A stretch of DNA of 64,000 nucleotides from VRUE01 sp963697915 (GTDB lineage Bacteria > Actinomycetota > Thermoleophilia > Solirubrobacterales > 70-9). The position numbers and the translations under genes were made by a program. The notes beneath the pieces were generated by a model, which was given only the letters and a program-made list of their open reading frames with translations, did no database searches and was not told the DNA's origin. Below, piece by piece: positions 28,419-37,185 of the stretch; within the stretch, counting starts at the first letter, position 1, and each line of letters starts with the position of its first letter. The stretch is taken from positions 496,001-560,000 of the forward strand of contig OY969103.1 in NCBI GenBank assembly GCA_963697915.1, written 5' to 3'.

Positions 28419-28457
28419 TCCGCTTCGGGGCCCCTTCCTAGGGAGGGGCCTAGCGGA
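28419..28457 (-). promoter_or_regulatory. Hairpin covering the ribosome-binding region of the atp operon
   Basis: Two nested inverted repeats: outer TCCGCT/AGCGGA (28419-28424 with 28452-28457) and inner GGCCCCTTCC/GGGAGGGGCC (28429-28450, one wobble pair, CCTAGG at the centre). It ends three bases before the start codon of the first atp gene and includes the only candidate ribosome site (AGCGGA). Could limit or switch translation of the operon. Confidence 0.6.
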
Positions 28458-28530
28458 TGAGCCACTATATCCCAACGACCCGACGATCCGCTTTCTAGAG
28501 CCAGTTCGTGAGCCTTGTCACAACCTCGCA

Positions 28531-28549
28531 CAAAGTCTCAGGGACTTTG
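28531..28549 (-). terminator. Hairpin with the wecA-like stop codon in its loop
   Basis: CAAAGTC (28531-28537) and GACTTTG (28543-28549) are perfect 7-base inverted arms; the stop codon of the transferase gene (28540-28538) lies in the 5-base loop. Not GC-rich and without a U-tract, so an ordinary terminator is doubtful. Confidence 0.4.
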
Positions 28550-29686
28550 GATCGCGTCAATTTCTCCAGTCTCGGGGTCTATTCGCCCGGTCCGGCGCAG
28601 CTTCAAGATCTCGAGGACGTAGACCAAGTAGACGCTGGCGCCCAGGGCGAGAAGGCCGAAGGCCGCCATGACCAGGCTCCAGAGCAGGTCGAAGTTGCCG
28701 CGGTCGTCGCTGTAGGGGACGAAGCGCAGGGCGAGGGCGAGGGCGGCCATCGTCAGCGTCCAGCCGTACAGGTAGGCGAGGGTGCGCCGCTGGGAGAAGC
28801 CGACGTTGGCCATCCGGTGGTGGAAGTGCCAGCGGTCCGCTTTGTAGATCGGTTTCCCGTATTTGAGCCGCTTGGCGACGACGAAGCCGGTGTCGAGGAT
28901 CGGTACGGCGAGCACGATCAGGGGCAGGAAGAGGGCGATGACGGCGTTCGTCTTCAGCGCTCCCTGGATCGCGACGACGCCGAGCAGGTAGCCGAGCAGG
29001 TTGGAGCCGGTGTCGCCCATGAAGGTGCGCGCCGGCGGGTAGCCGTGGCGGAGGAAGCCGAGCGAGGCGCCCGCGGTCAGCGCCGCCAGGACGCCGGCGG
29101 CGTTGCGGTCGAGCGAGAGCGCGATCGTCGCCAGGGTCAGGGCCGAGATCAGGCAGACGCCGGCGGCGAGGCCGTCGACGCCGTCGATCAGGTTGATCAC
29201 GTTGATCACGGCGACGATCGCCAGCACCGTGCCGACGTCGCCGAGGTCGACGTCGCCGCCGCCGGGCAGGCTGAAGAGGTCGACCGAGCCCGGCTCGAGC
29301 CGGCCGAGGAAGGGGAAGGTGAAGTTGTCGACAGTGACCCCGGCCGCGACCGGGATGACGACGGCGATCGTCTGCCCGAGCAGCTTCGGCGCCGCGCCCA
29401 GTTCGTAGACGTCGTCGAGGAAGCCGACCGCGGCGATCACGATCGCGCCGATCAGGATCGAGCGCGTCTCGGCGTCCCAGGGCAGCCAGATCACGCCGGC
29501 GACGAGGACGGCGAAGAGGATCGCGAGGCCGCCCAGCCGCGGCGTCGGCTCGAGGTGCATCGAGCGCTCGCCGGGGAAGTCGATCGCCCCCACCCGCCGC
29601 GCCAGCCGGTCGGTGAGCGGGACGAGCAGCAACGCCAGCAGCGCGGCGACGAGGAAGGCGAAGAGGGCGTCGAGGGAGTCCGGCAT
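28538..29686 (-). CDS. WecA/MraY-type polyprenyl-phosphate sugar-1-phosphate transferase
   Basis: 382 residues, about ten to eleven membrane helices. Family signatures: FLDDVYELG (aspartate pair), NLIDGVDGLAAG, FMGDTGSNLLG and the cytoplasmic HFHHRMA. The C-terminal HFHHR form fits WecA/TagO enzymes, which start glycan synthesis on undecaprenyl phosphate with GlcNAc-1-P, rather than MraY. It sits directly upstream of the atp operon, as tagO-like genes do in several bacteria, and after asnB and the sugar transferase. Confidence 0.9.
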   Translation of the reverse strand: MPDSLDALFAFLVAALLALLLVPLTDRLARRVGAIDFPGERSMHLEPTPRLGGLAILFAVLVAGVIWLPWDAETRSILIGAIVIAAVGFLDDVYELGAAPKLLGQTIAVVIPVAAGVTVDNFTFPFLGRLEPGSVDLFSLPGGGDVDLGDVGTVLAIVAVINVINLIDGVDGLAAGVCLISALTLATIALSLDRNAAGVLAALTAGASLGFLRHGYPPARTFMGDTGSNLLGYLLGVVAIQGALKTNAVIALFLPLIVLAVPILDTGFVVAKRLKYGKPIYKADRWHFHHRMANVGFSQRRTLAYLYGWTLTMAALALALRFVPYSDDRGNFDLLWSLVMAAFGLLALGASVYLVYVLEILKLRRTGRIDPETGEIDAIQSP

Positions 29687-29697
29687 CCGATACCAGG

Positions 29698-31560
29698 CTA
29701 GGCCGCGTACCTGTCGAACCAGAGGGTGAAGGCGATCAGGCCCCAGAGCTGGCGGCTGAGGTCCTCGCGGCCGGAGCAGTGACGGTCGATCAGCCCGGTC
29801 GCCGTCGCCGGGTCGAGCCAGCCTTGCCGGGTGAGCGTCTCCGCCGCCAGCACTTCGCGGGCGAAGCCCTGCAGCGGGCCGCGCAGCCAGGCCGCGACCG
29901 GGATCGAGAAGCCCTGCTTGCGGCCGCGCAGGACCTCAGCCGGGACGAGCGGCGCCAGCGCCTGGCGCAGCAGCCGCTTCTTGGCCGTGCCGCGTACCTT
30001 CAGCGGCGTCGCCAGGCTCAGCGCCAGCGCGGCGACCTCGTTGTCGAGGAAGGGGACGCGCAGCTCCAGGGAGTGGGCCATGCTCGAGCGGTCGGTCTTG
30101 ACCAGCAGGTCGTCGACCAGGTAGATGCCGAGGTCGACGTCCTGGAGGCGGGCCAGCGGCTCGGCACCGGCGGTCTCGGCGTAGTGCTCGCGGTAGACGT
30201 CGACCGGGTCCCAGCCGGGGTCGCGCCGGCCGAGCAGGGCGGCGCGCTGCTCGTCGCCGAAGATCTCCTTCCAGGCGTGGTGGCGCTCCAGCGGCGGCAG
30301 GTGGGCGCCGCGGGCGAAGCGCTTGGCTTTGTAGTCGAAGCTGACCTTGCCGCTGGAGCTGGGCAGCAGCTCGGCGAGCGGCGCGGCGAGCGCGGCGAGG
30401 CGGCCGATGCGCGGGGCCAGCAGGTCGGCGACGTAGGTGTAGTAGCCGCCGAAGAGCTCGTCGCCACCCTCGCCCGAGAGCGCCACCTTGACCTCGCCCG
30501 CGGCCAGCTCGGAGACCAGGTAGGTGGGCAGCGCCGAGGAGTCGCCGAAGGGCTCGTCGAAGGCCTCGACCAGCTTCGGGAAGAGCTCGACCGCGTCGGG
30601 GCGAAGGACGATCTCGTGGTGGTCGGTGGCGTAGCGCCTCGCCACCAGCCGCGCCCGCTCGAGCTCGTCGAAGCTCGCCTCCTCGAAGCCGACCGAGAAG
30701 GTCTTCAGCGGCTCGCCCAGCTCGCCCGCGGCGAGCGCCGCGATCCCGGCCGAGTCGACCCCGCCGGAGAGCAGGACGCCGACCGGGACGTCGGCGAGGA
30801 GGTGGGCGCGGATCGAGTCGCGCAGCGTCTCACGCAGCTCCTCGGCCAGCTCACCGGCCGGGCCGCGCCTGACCCGCTCGGCGGGCACCGGTGCCGGGCG
30901 CGCGTAGCGGCGCTGGCGCAGCTCGCCCCCCTCCCACACCGCCAGCGTCCCCGGCGGCAGCTTGCGCGCCTCGGCGAAAGCGGTGATCGGCGCCGGGATC
31001 GAGTTGAAGGCGAGGTAGGCGGCGACCGCGCGGGGATCGATCTGGCGCGAGAACCCGGGTTGCTCGAGCAGCGCCTTGAGCTCCGAGGCGAAGGAGAGCG
31101 TGCCCTCGTGGAGGCGGTAGTAGAGCGGCTTGATCCCGAAGCGGTCGCGGGCCAGCAGCAGGCGCCGGCGGCGGGCGTCCCAGAGGGCGATCGCGAACAT
31201 CCCCCGCAGGCGCTCGGCGAAATCCTCGCCGTGCTCCTCGTAGAGGTGGACGAGGACCTCGGTGTCCGAGGCGGTGGCGAAGCGGTGGCCGCGGCGCTCG
31301 AGCTCGGCGCGCAGCTCGCGGTGGTTGTAGATCTCGCCGTTCTGGACGACGACGACGCTGCCGTCCTCGCTGGCGATCGGCTGATCGCCGCCCTCGAGGT
31401 CGATGATCGAGAGCCGCCGCATCGCCAGGGCGACGCCGTCGCCGTGGAAGAGGCCGTCGCTGTCGGGGCCGCGGTGGACGAGGCGGGCGTTCATCCGCCG
31501 CACCGCCTCGACGTCCGGCGGCCCCCCGTCGGCTCTGGCGATGCCGCAGATCCCGCACAT
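29698..31560 (-). CDS. asnB: Glutamine-hydrolysing asparagine synthetase, AsnB family
   Basis: 620 residues from MCGICGI at 31560, where Cys2 must be exposed as the glutaminase nucleophile; the frame extends upstream but that part is not coding. Seen: HRGPDS, RLSIIDLEGG, NGEIYNH, then the synthetase domain with GVLLSGGVDSAGIAAL, ALSGEGGDELFGGY and KTDRSSMAHSLELRVPFLD. Placed between a sugar transferase and WecA, it may amidate a sugar acid in a glycan rather than make free asparagine; family members do both. Confidence 0.93.
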   Translation of the reverse strand: MCGICGIARADGGPPDVEAVRRMNARLVHRGPDSDGLFHGDGVALAMRRLSIIDLEGGDQPIASEDGSVVVVQNGEIYNHRELRAELERRGHRFATASDTEVLVHLYEEHGEDFAERLRGMFAIALWDARRRRLLLARDRFGIKPLYYRLHEGTLSFASELKALLEQPGFSRQIDPRAVAAYLAFNSIPAPITAFAEARKLPPGTLAVWEGGELRQRRYARPAPVPAERVRRGPAGELAEELRETLRDSIRAHLLADVPVGVLLSGGVDSAGIAALAAGELGEPLKTFSVGFEEASFDELERARLVARRYATDHHEIVLRPDAVELFPKLVEAFDEPFGDSSALPTYLVSELAAGEVKVALSGEGGDELFGGYYTYVADLLAPRIGRLAALAAPLAELLPSSSGKVSFDYKAKRFARGAHLPPLERHHAWKEIFGDEQRAALLGRRDPGWDPVDVYREHYAETAGAEPLARLQDVDLGIYLVDDLLVKTDRSSMAHSLELRVPFLDNEVAALALSLATPLKVRGTAKKRLLRQALAPLVPAEVLRGRKQGFSIPVAAWLRGPLQGFAREVLAAETLTRQGWLDPATATGLIDRHCSGREDLSRQLWGLIAFTLWFDRYAA

Positions 31561-31574
31561 GGGCGGGCAGTCTG

Positions 31575-32327
31575 TCAGCCGGGTGCGGCGGGGCCGCGGC
31601 CGGCGACCTTGACCACGGTGGCGAAGAGAACGCTGACGTAGAGCGTCACCGAGCGGTCGGCGATGTACTCCATGTCGTGGGCGAGCTTGTCGGCCCACGA
31701 CTCCTCGCGCGTCATCCGCGTCTGGGCGAAGCCGGTGACGCCGGGGCGGACGACGAGCCGCTGCCAGTACTGGGGGATCTCCTGGCAGAGCTCGGTGAAG
31801 AAGGCGGGCCGGATCGGGCGCGGGCCGACCACCGCCATGTCACCGCGCAGGACGTTCCAGAGCTGCGGCACCTCGTCGAGGTGGACGGCGCGCAGCAGCC
31901 GCCCGATCCGCGTCACCTCTTCCTCGGTGCGGCGCGAGAGCTCCTCTCCCAGGTAGGGCCCGAGGCGGTCCTCGGCGTCGGGCTTCAGGGTGCGGAACTT
32001 GTACATCCGGAAGAGCGCCCCCGCGCGGCCGACGCGGGCGCCGTGGTAGAAGACCGGCCGCCCGGAGCTGAGCGCGATCGCCGCCGCGGTCAGCGCCAGG
32101 AGCGGCGCCAGGACGAGCAGGATCAGGCCGGAGATGAGGACGTCGAGCAGGCGCAGGACCGGGTCGATCGGGCGGCTCTCGCCGTCGCCGGCGAGAGCGA
32201 TGAAGTGCTCCAACTCGGCCTCGACCTCGGCCGGCAGAGCGAGGGAGTCAGCTCGGGATGTGGCTCGCCGCGCGATGGTCGGCTCCGACGGTACCCAGGA
32301 TCGTCTCCACCAGCGGAGCGGGGTCAC
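31575..32327 (-). CDS. Bacterial sugar transferase (initiating glycosyl-1-phosphate transferase)
   Basis: 250 residues. One membrane hairpin/segment (about 62-88) precedes the catalytic domain with RMYKFRTLKPDAE, RLLRAVHLDEVPQLWNVL and VVGPRPIRP. This is the C-terminal domain of WbaP/EpsL-like enzymes that load a hexose-1-P onto undecaprenyl phosphate. GTG at 32327 gives an 80-base overlap with the upstream DUF354 gene; the start could be further in. With the WecA-like gene, the window has two possible initiating enzymes. Confidence 0.9.
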   Translation of the reverse strand: MTPLRWWRRSWVPSEPTIARRATSRADSLALPAEVEAELEHFIALAGDGESRPIDPVLRLLDVLISGLILLVLAPLLALTAAAIALSSGRPVFYHGARVGRAGALFRMYKFRTLKPDAEDRLGPYLGEELSRRTEEEVTRIGRLLRAVHLDEVPQLWNVLRGDMAVVGPRPIRPAFFTELCQEIPQYWQRLVVRPGVTGFAQTRMTREESWADKLAHDMEYIADRSVTLYVSVLFATVVKVAGRGPAAPG

Positions 32328-33294
32328 GCCTTGTCGGGGTCGCGTCCTCGGTGCGCTTGACCAGCTCGATCGCGCGCGGGTCGGTCAGCGGGCGCAGCCG
32401 GCCGCTGCGGATCAGCGCTTCGTCGACGCCGCCGAGGCGGCCGCCGTAGGTGGTGTAGACGGGGGTGCCGAGTGCCGCCGCCTCACGGTTCATCGTGCCG
32501 CCGGCGGAGACGACCAGGTCGGCGAGGGCAATCAGGCTCTGCGCCTCGACCGCGCCCGGCGGCAGGATCAGCGAGGGCAGCGCCAGGCTCTGGACCAGCT
32601 CGCGCTGCGCCTCGGTGCGCGGCAGGACGACAGCGTGCACGCCGCTGTCCTGGCCGAGCCGCTGCAGGACCTTGGGGAAGAGCGGGTTCGACTTGCGGTG
32701 ATAGAGAGAGACGTCGGGCGGCGGCCGGACGATGACGACGACCCGAGCCGTGTCGACGGCGAGCCGCGTCAGCGCCTCGCGGTCGGGCTCGAAGTCGTAG
32801 AGGTAGTACTCCTCCTTCAGGCCCGGGTAGGGGAAGTGCTTCTCGGGGGTGACGCCGAAGCGGCGCAGGCGATCGAGCGGAACCGAGTCGGGGAACATCA
32901 CCCGCTTGGCCAGGCGGCACCCGATCCGGTGCTGGGTTACCGCGTACTCGTAGTCGTGCATGTTCGCCTCCGGCACGCCCAGCAGGCGGGCGGCGATCGC
33001 CAGGTCGTTGGAGCCGTGGGCGAGGGAGAGGTCGAAGTCACGGCCGCGACCGAAGCGCACCATCGCCGTGGTGCGGCCGGCTAGGCGCTGCGCCTTGCGC
33101 AGCCGCGAGGCGCCGCCGTGACTGCCGAGGGGGGTGTGCGCCATCCCGTGCAGGTCGAGCAGCGCCTGGGTCTGCGCGTAGTCGCGCGAGGTGACCTCGA
33201 CGATGTGCCCCTGCGCACGCAGCCGCTCGATGATCGGCCGCAGCACCAGCACGTGCGCCGGCGCCGACATGTCGACCCAGACCTTCACCGGCAC
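32248..33294 (-). CDS. DUF354 family (GT-B-like) protein
   Basis: 348 residues. N-terminal VWVDMSAPAHVLVLRPIIERL and GHIVEVTSRDYAQTQALLDL, then HGSNDLAIAARLLGVP and a C-terminal half with LPPGAVEAQSLIALADLVVSAGGTMNREAAALGTPVYT resembling the donor-binding part of MurG-type glycosyltransferases. DUF354 proteins occur in archaeal and bacterial surface-polysaccharide loci; no reaction is proven. Upstream of the sugar transferase with an 80-base overlap. Confidence 0.85.
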   Translation of the reverse strand: MPVKVWVDMSAPAHVLVLRPIIERLRAQGHIVEVTSRDYAQTQALLDLHGMAHTPLGSHGGASRLRKAQRLAGRTTAMVRFGRGRDFDLSLAHGSNDLAIAARLLGVPEANMHDYEYAVTQHRIGCRLAKRVMFPDSVPLDRLRRFGVTPEKHFPYPGLKEEYYLYDFEPDREALTRLAVDTARVVVIVRPPPDVSLYHRKSNPLFPKVLQRLGQDSGVHAVVLPRTEAQRELVQSLALPSLILPPGAVEAQSLIALADLVVSAGGTMNREAAALGTPVYTTYGGRLGGVDEALIRSGRLRPLTDPRAIELVKRTEDATPTRRDPAPLVETILGTVGADHRAASHIPS

Positions 33295-33307
33295 CGCTCG
33301 CGGAGAA

Positions 33308-34588
33308 TCAGATCGTGACGCTCGCTAATTGGGGATACAGGGGGTAGGCATCCATCAGGGACTGAGTCCGCTCCCTGAGCGCGGTCTTCTGACTCTCGAA
33401 GTCGTCACTGAGGGCGGTGGCGATTACGGCGGCGATCTCGGTCAGGTCGTCCTCGACCATGCCGCGCGTGGTCAGGGCCGGGGTGCCGATCCGCAGGCCG
33501 GAGGGGTTCATCGGCGGGCGCGGGTCGAAGGGGATCGCGTTGCGGTTGACGGTGATCCCGACTTCCTCCAGCCGGTCCTCGGCGATCTTGCCGTCGAGGC
33601 CGCTCGGGGTCAGGTCGACGAGGACAAGGTGGACGTCGGTGCCGCCGGTCAGGACCGGGACGCCGCCGGCTTCGAGGCCGGCGGCGAGCGCCTGCGCGTT
33701 GGAGATCGTCTGCCGCTGGCGGACGTGGAAGCCGTCGCTGGCGGCGATCCGCATCGCCACCGCCTTGGCCGCGATCGTGTGCATCAGCGGCCCGCCCTGC
33801 TGGCCCGGGAAGATCGCTTTGTCGACCGCCTGGGCGTGCTCCTCGCGACAGAGGATCATGCCGCTGCGCGGCCCGCAGAGGGTCTTGTGGATGGTGGTCG
33901 TGACGACGTCGGCGTGCGGCACCGGGCTCGGGTGCTCGCCGGCGGCGACGAGCCCGGCGAAGTGGGCCATGTCGACCATCAGCTTGGCGCCGACCGCGTC
34001 GGCGATCTCGCGGAAGGCGGCGAAGTCGAGCTGCCGCGGGTAGGCGGACCAGCCGGCGACGATCAGCGCCGGGCGGTGCTCTTCGGCGAGCTGGCGCACC
34101 TCGTCCATGTCGACAAGGAAGTCGTCGCGGCTGACGTGGTACGGGACCGGGTTGTAGAGCTTTCCGGAGACGTTGATCTTCATCCCGTGGCTGAGGTGGC
34201 CGCCGTGGTCGAGCGCCATGCCGAGGAAGGTGTCGCCGGGTTCCAGCAGCGCCATGTAGGCGGCGTTGTTGGCCTGGGCACCGGCGTGGGCCTGGACGTT
34301 GGCGTGGTCGGCGCCGAACAGCTCCTTGGCCCGGTCGATCGCCAGCTGCTCGGCGACGTCGACCTCCTCGCAGCCGCCGTAGTAGCGGCGCCCCGGGTAG
34401 CCCTCGGCGTACTTGTTGGTCAGCACCGAGCCGACCGCTTCCAGCACCGCCTGCGGCACGAAGTTCTCCGAGGCGATCATCTCCAGCGTCCCCTGCTGGC
34501 GGCGCAGCTCGGCATCGAGCACCGCGGCGATCTCGGGATCGACCTCGGCGAGGGGCGCGGCCCCCAGGTTCTCGGGCAGTTCACTCAT
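33308..34588 (-). CDS. glyA: Serine hydroxymethyltransferase
   Basis: PLP enzyme making glycine and methylene-tetrahydrofolate from serine; also feeds the methyl cycle. 426 residues from the ATG at 34588; the long frame upstream is non-coding. IASENFVPQAVLEA, GYPGRRYYGGCEEVD, ALDHGGHLSHG, VDMAHFAGLVAAG, PLP lysine K235 in IHKTLCGPRSG and IPFDPRPPMNPSGLRIGTPA are all present. 13 bases upstream of the DUF354 gene. Confidence 0.97.
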   Translation of the reverse strand: MSELPENLGAAPLAEVDPEIAAVLDAELRRQQGTLEMIASENFVPQAVLEAVGSVLTNKYAEGYPGRRYYGGCEEVDVAEQLAIDRAKELFGADHANVQAHAGAQANNAAYMALLEPGDTFLGMALDHGGHLSHGMKINVSGKLYNPVPYHVSRDDFLVDMDEVRQLAEEHRPALIVAGWSAYPRQLDFAAFREIADAVGAKLMVDMAHFAGLVAAGEHPSPVPHADVVTTTIHKTLCGPRSGMILCREEHAQAVDKAIFPGQQGGPLMHTIAAKAVAMRIAASDGFHVRQRQTISNAQALAAGLEAGGVPVLTGGTDVHLVLVDLTPSGLDGKIAEDRLEEVGITVNRNAIPFDPRPPMNPSGLRIGTPALTTRGMVEDDLTEIAAVIATALSDDFESQKTALRERTQSLMDAYPLYPQLASVTI

Positions 34589-34626
34589 GGTCGAGCGACC
34601 ATACCAACGGCCCTGGATAGTGGGAC

Positions 34627-35103
34627 TCAGGGGGAATCGGCCATTGCGCAGAGCGCGATCACCGGCGTGACGAGGGCACCGAGGAGGACGGCAAAGGCGG
34701 TCTGGCAGGCGATGAACTGGCCTTCGCTCAGCTCCGGCGAACCGGCCGCCACCAGGGCCAGCGTCGCCAACGGCCCCAGCGCGACCACTGCCAGCGCCCC
34801 GAGAACCGCGCCGCGGGCGAAGCGCCCCTGGGGCAGCGCCGCCGCCCGGGGATAGGCCGAGCGCAGCCACCCGGCAGGCTCGACCGAGCCGGCGCCGATG
34901 TCGTGCCGGATCGCGGTGGTGGTCAGCACGCAGGTGATCGACGACAGCAGGAAGAGGGTCCCGATCGCGTTCCAGAAGAGGCTGGTCTCGGCGAGCGGCA
35001 CGCCCCAGGTCGCCACCCCCTCCTGGCCCTGGACGCTGAGCCAGGCGATCGCCGCGTTGACGACGACGTTGATCAGCGCCGTGGCGAGGACGGCTTTGAG
35101 CAC
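34627..35103 (-). CDS. Four-helix membrane protein of unknown function
   Basis: About 158 residues from a GTG at 35103, with four membrane segments (VLKAVLATALINVVVNAAIAW, the LFWNAIGTLFLLSSITCVL region, GAVLGALAVVALGPLATLAL, and AFAVLLGALVTPVIALCAM). The frame is open to 35340 but the only start there is a TTG overlapping the divergent gene, so the N-terminus is uncertain; residues such as PWPIASAW just before the GTG may belong to it. No family recognised. 38 bases separate it from glyA. Confidence 0.55.
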   Translation of the reverse strand: MLKAVLATALINVVVNAAIAWLSVQGQEGVATWGVPLAETSLFWNAIGTLFLLSSITCVLTTTAIRHDIGAGSVEPAGWLRSAYPRAAALPQGRFARGAVLGALAVVALGPLATLALVAAGSPELSEGQFIACQTAFAVLLGALVTPVIALCAMADSP

Positions 35104-35218
35104 GATCCAGCGCCGGTTCGACGCGGGCAGTTGTCGCCAAGCGGAAGCGATCGGCCACGGTACCGCGGGCCCGATCGTCTCGACCGGCTCGGGGTGCCCC
35201 CTCGGTAGCCTGCCGGGC

Positions 35219-36013
35219 GTGAAGCGTCTCCTTGCGTTGGTGGCGGCAGTGACCTGCGTCGCGGCGATGACCGCACCGGCGGCGGCCGCGATCGCCCCGC
35301 AGACCGTCGAGAACCCCTGCCAGGCGCCGGGTGCCGGCAAGCTGCTCTGCCCGGATCTGCGCGTCGGCCCGGCCGAAGACCTCTACGTCGTGCGCGGGGG
35401 CGGCGGCTATGGATATGGCGGTGGCACCCTCCTGCACGCCGGCAACGACATCCGCTCGCGCGGCCGCGGGCCGATGGAGCTGCGCGGCCAGCGCTACAAA
35501 CGCAACTGGATGTACGCCAACCAGGCGATCTACCGAGTCGGCGGCGGGGTCGAGGTCTTCCCGACCGAGGCCCAGCTCCACTTCTACTCGGTCGGCTACG
35601 AGTACGGCGGCTCCTACTGGAAGGTGCACGACCCGCTCAGCATGGAGATCTGGTCGCTCGACGAGAGCCGACAACCGCTGGAACGGGTGCGCAAGGGGCC
35701 GAAGGTCTTCTACTGCTTCCGCGATCTGGAGCGGACGCGGGCGATGCGGCGCTCACCGCCGCGCCGGGTCTACCCCGCCTGCAGCCAGGACCCCAACCGC
35801 CAGCGCGTGCGGCTGGGGACCTCGGTCGGCTGGTCGGACATCTATCCCTCCACCTACGACCGCCAGTGGGTCAACGTCTCCGGCCTGCGCGGCTGCTTCG
35901 CCTTCGTCATGCACGTCGACCCCTTCGACCTCCTCTACGAGGAACACGAGGGCAACAACCGCTCGACCCGGATCATCCGCCTCCCCTACCGCGACGGCCC
36001 CCAGAACTGCTGA
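35219..36013 (+). CDS. Secreted lysyl-oxidase-like protein
   Basis: 264 residues from GTG 35219; signal peptide MKRLLALVAAVTCVAAMTAPAAA. The mature part follows the bacterial lysyl-oxidase layout: DLRVGPAEDLYV, GPMELRGQRY, a central LHFYSVGYEYGGSYWKVHD...SMEIWSL region, KVFYCFRDLERT, YPACSQ, GTSVGWSDIYPS, DRQWVNVSGLRG, VDPFDLLYEEHEGNNRS. The copper His cluster is reduced: only one His remains in YWKVHD where the family has several. It may bind but not oxidise lysine. Six cysteines in the mature part suggest disulphides. Confidence 0.75.
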   Translation: MKRLLALVAAVTCVAAMTAPAAAAIAPQTVENPCQAPGAGKLLCPDLRVGPAEDLYVVRGGGGYGYGGGTLLHAGNDIRSRGRGPMELRGQRYKRNWMYANQAIYRVGGGVEVFPTEAQLHFYSVGYEYGGSYWKVHDPLSMEIWSLDESRQPLERVRKGPKVFYCFRDLERTRAMRRSPPRRVYPACSQDPNRQRVRLGTSVGWSDIYPSTYDRQWVNVSGLRGCFAFVMHVDPFDLLYEEHEGNNRSTRIIRLPYRDGPQNC

Positions 36014-36026
36014 CCCGCTTGCCGGG

Positions 36027-36251
36027 CTAGGACCTGCCGCGGCGCGTCATGCGCGAGAACAAGCGCACCTTCAAAGATGGCTCCTCTTCCCAGGAGACGC
36101 GATAGCCGATGTAGGCGCCACTGACGATCGAGTAGAGCGCCATCGCGCCGAGATAGCCACCGGGATCGACGTTTCGCGATGCGAGAAACGCGTCGAGCGC
36201 CAAAACCGTGATGGCCATCACTAATACCGGAAGTACCCAACCCCTTATCAC
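36027..36251 (-). CDS. Small two-helix membrane protein
   Basis: About 74 residues from GTG 36251 (TTG at 36257 also possible). Two hydrophobic segments (VLPVLVMAITVLALDAF and YLGAMALYSIVSGAYIGY), then a basic tail ending SRMTRRGRS. No ribosome site is evident. It follows another tiny membrane gene; a similar two-gene arrangement recurs at 45345-45799. Confidence 0.42.
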   Translation of the reverse strand: MIRGWVLPVLVMAITVLALDAFLASRNVDPGGYLGAMALYSIVSGAYIGYRVSWEEEPSLKVRLFSRMTRRGRS

Positions 36252-36271
36252 AGACAAAAAGTCTACCCCCT

Positions 36272-36481
36272 CTACGAGTAATTGGTCGCGAGAAGCAGCA
36301 CCGCGCCGCTGGCCCCCAGCAGGAACCCGATCGCGGTAGCGCGATCGGTGCTCCTCGCGGAATGCCCGAGCAAGGTCGCGAATGACCTGGCGATTCCGGC
36401 GGAAAGACCACTCATTACGACAACGAGCCCCAAGGCTCCGTTGGCCGCCTCCGTAATCGATGTTGCCAGCAGGTCGGACAC
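36272..36481 (-). CDS. Small two-helix membrane protein
   Basis: About 69 residues from GTG 36481. Two hydrophobic segments (AANGALGLVVVMSGLSAGI and ATAIGFLLGASGAVLLLA) around an Arg/Ser-rich loop containing GHSARSTDRAT. Shares the pattern DLLA...GH...RAT..G.L.G with the 45584-45799 protein. 20 bases before the next small gene. No known family. Confidence 0.42.
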   Translation of the reverse strand: MSDLLATSITEAANGALGLVVVMSGLSAGIARSFATLLGHSARSTDRATAIGFLLGASGAVLLLATNYS

Positions 36482-36531
36482 GCGCTGGTCTGACCCTGAC
36501 CGCCCCAGACGCACCCGTGGCGCGTTGAATG

Positions 36532-37185
36532 TCAAATCTTTGGATCGATTCTCGAAATCTTCTGCAAGACGGGGTCGAGTGCGTCGGCGGACATCGCGCC
36601 CTCGCGGAGGATCTTCCACTCGCCGTGCTCGTCGTAGGCGGCGAGGTCGATGACGGTCGAGGGCTTCCCGGTCAGGGTGCCGCCGTCGATCGCCAGGTCG
36701 GCGCCAGCGACGATCCCGGGCGGGACGTCGGCAAAGCTCCCTGGGGCCGGCTCGCCGCTGAGGTTGGCCGAGGTCTGGAAGAGCGGGCACATGGCGCCGG
36801 CCAGCGGGCCGCCGATCAGGCGCACGCCGAGCCGCTCGGGGTCCTCGCGGCAGGCGAGCGGGTAGCGGCGCTCGGGGTTGGCGACGACCAGCGTCACCGG
36901 CCCGGGCATCAGCGCGCCGACCGCCTCGCGGGTGCGGAGGCCGAGCCCGGCGACCAGCTCACGCATCGCCAGCGGCGAGAAGTAGAGGACCGCCGAGGGC
37001 TTGCCGTCGTCGCGGCCCTTGAGGGCGTGGACGCGGGCGATCGCCGCCCGGTCGAGCGGGTCGCAGGCGAGGCCGTAGAGGCCGTCCGCGGGGAAAACCG
37101 CGACGCCACCGGCGGCGATCCGGCGCTCCAGCGCAGCGCGCGCCGCCGGCGCCCCGTCGCGCTCGATCGAGACGACTTCCGTCAC
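36532..37185 (-). CDS. Threonylcarbamoyl-AMP synthase (Sua5/YwlC/TsaC)
   Basis: Makes threonylcarbamoyl-AMP for the t6A modification of tRNAs reading ANN codons. 217 residues: VAVFPADGLYGLACDP, HALKGRDDGKPSAVL, LMPGPVTLVV, GVRLIGGP, FQTSANLSGEPAP and STVIDLA match the YrdC fold; no extra Sua5 C-terminal domain. Its ATG overlaps the prmC stop, so prfA, prmC and this gene form a translation-fidelity operon. Confidence 0.93.
   Translation of the reverse strand: MTEVVSIERDGAPAARAALERRIAAGGVAVFPADGLYGLACDPLDRAAIARVHALKGRDDGKPSAVLYFSPLAMRELVAGLGLRTREAVGALMPGPVTLVVANPERRYPLACREDPERLGVRLIGGPLAGAMCPLFQTSANLSGEPAPGSFADVPPGIVAGADLAIDGGTLTGKPSTVIDLAAYDEHGEWKILREGAMSADALDPVLQKISRIDPKI

Noticed and set aside
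29779..31641. 620-codon plus-strand frame
   Set aside because: Antisense of asnB; composition typical of shadows.
34589..35674. Upstream extension of glyA to 788 residues
   Set aside because: Only the part after 34588 matches the family; the rest crosses two other genes.
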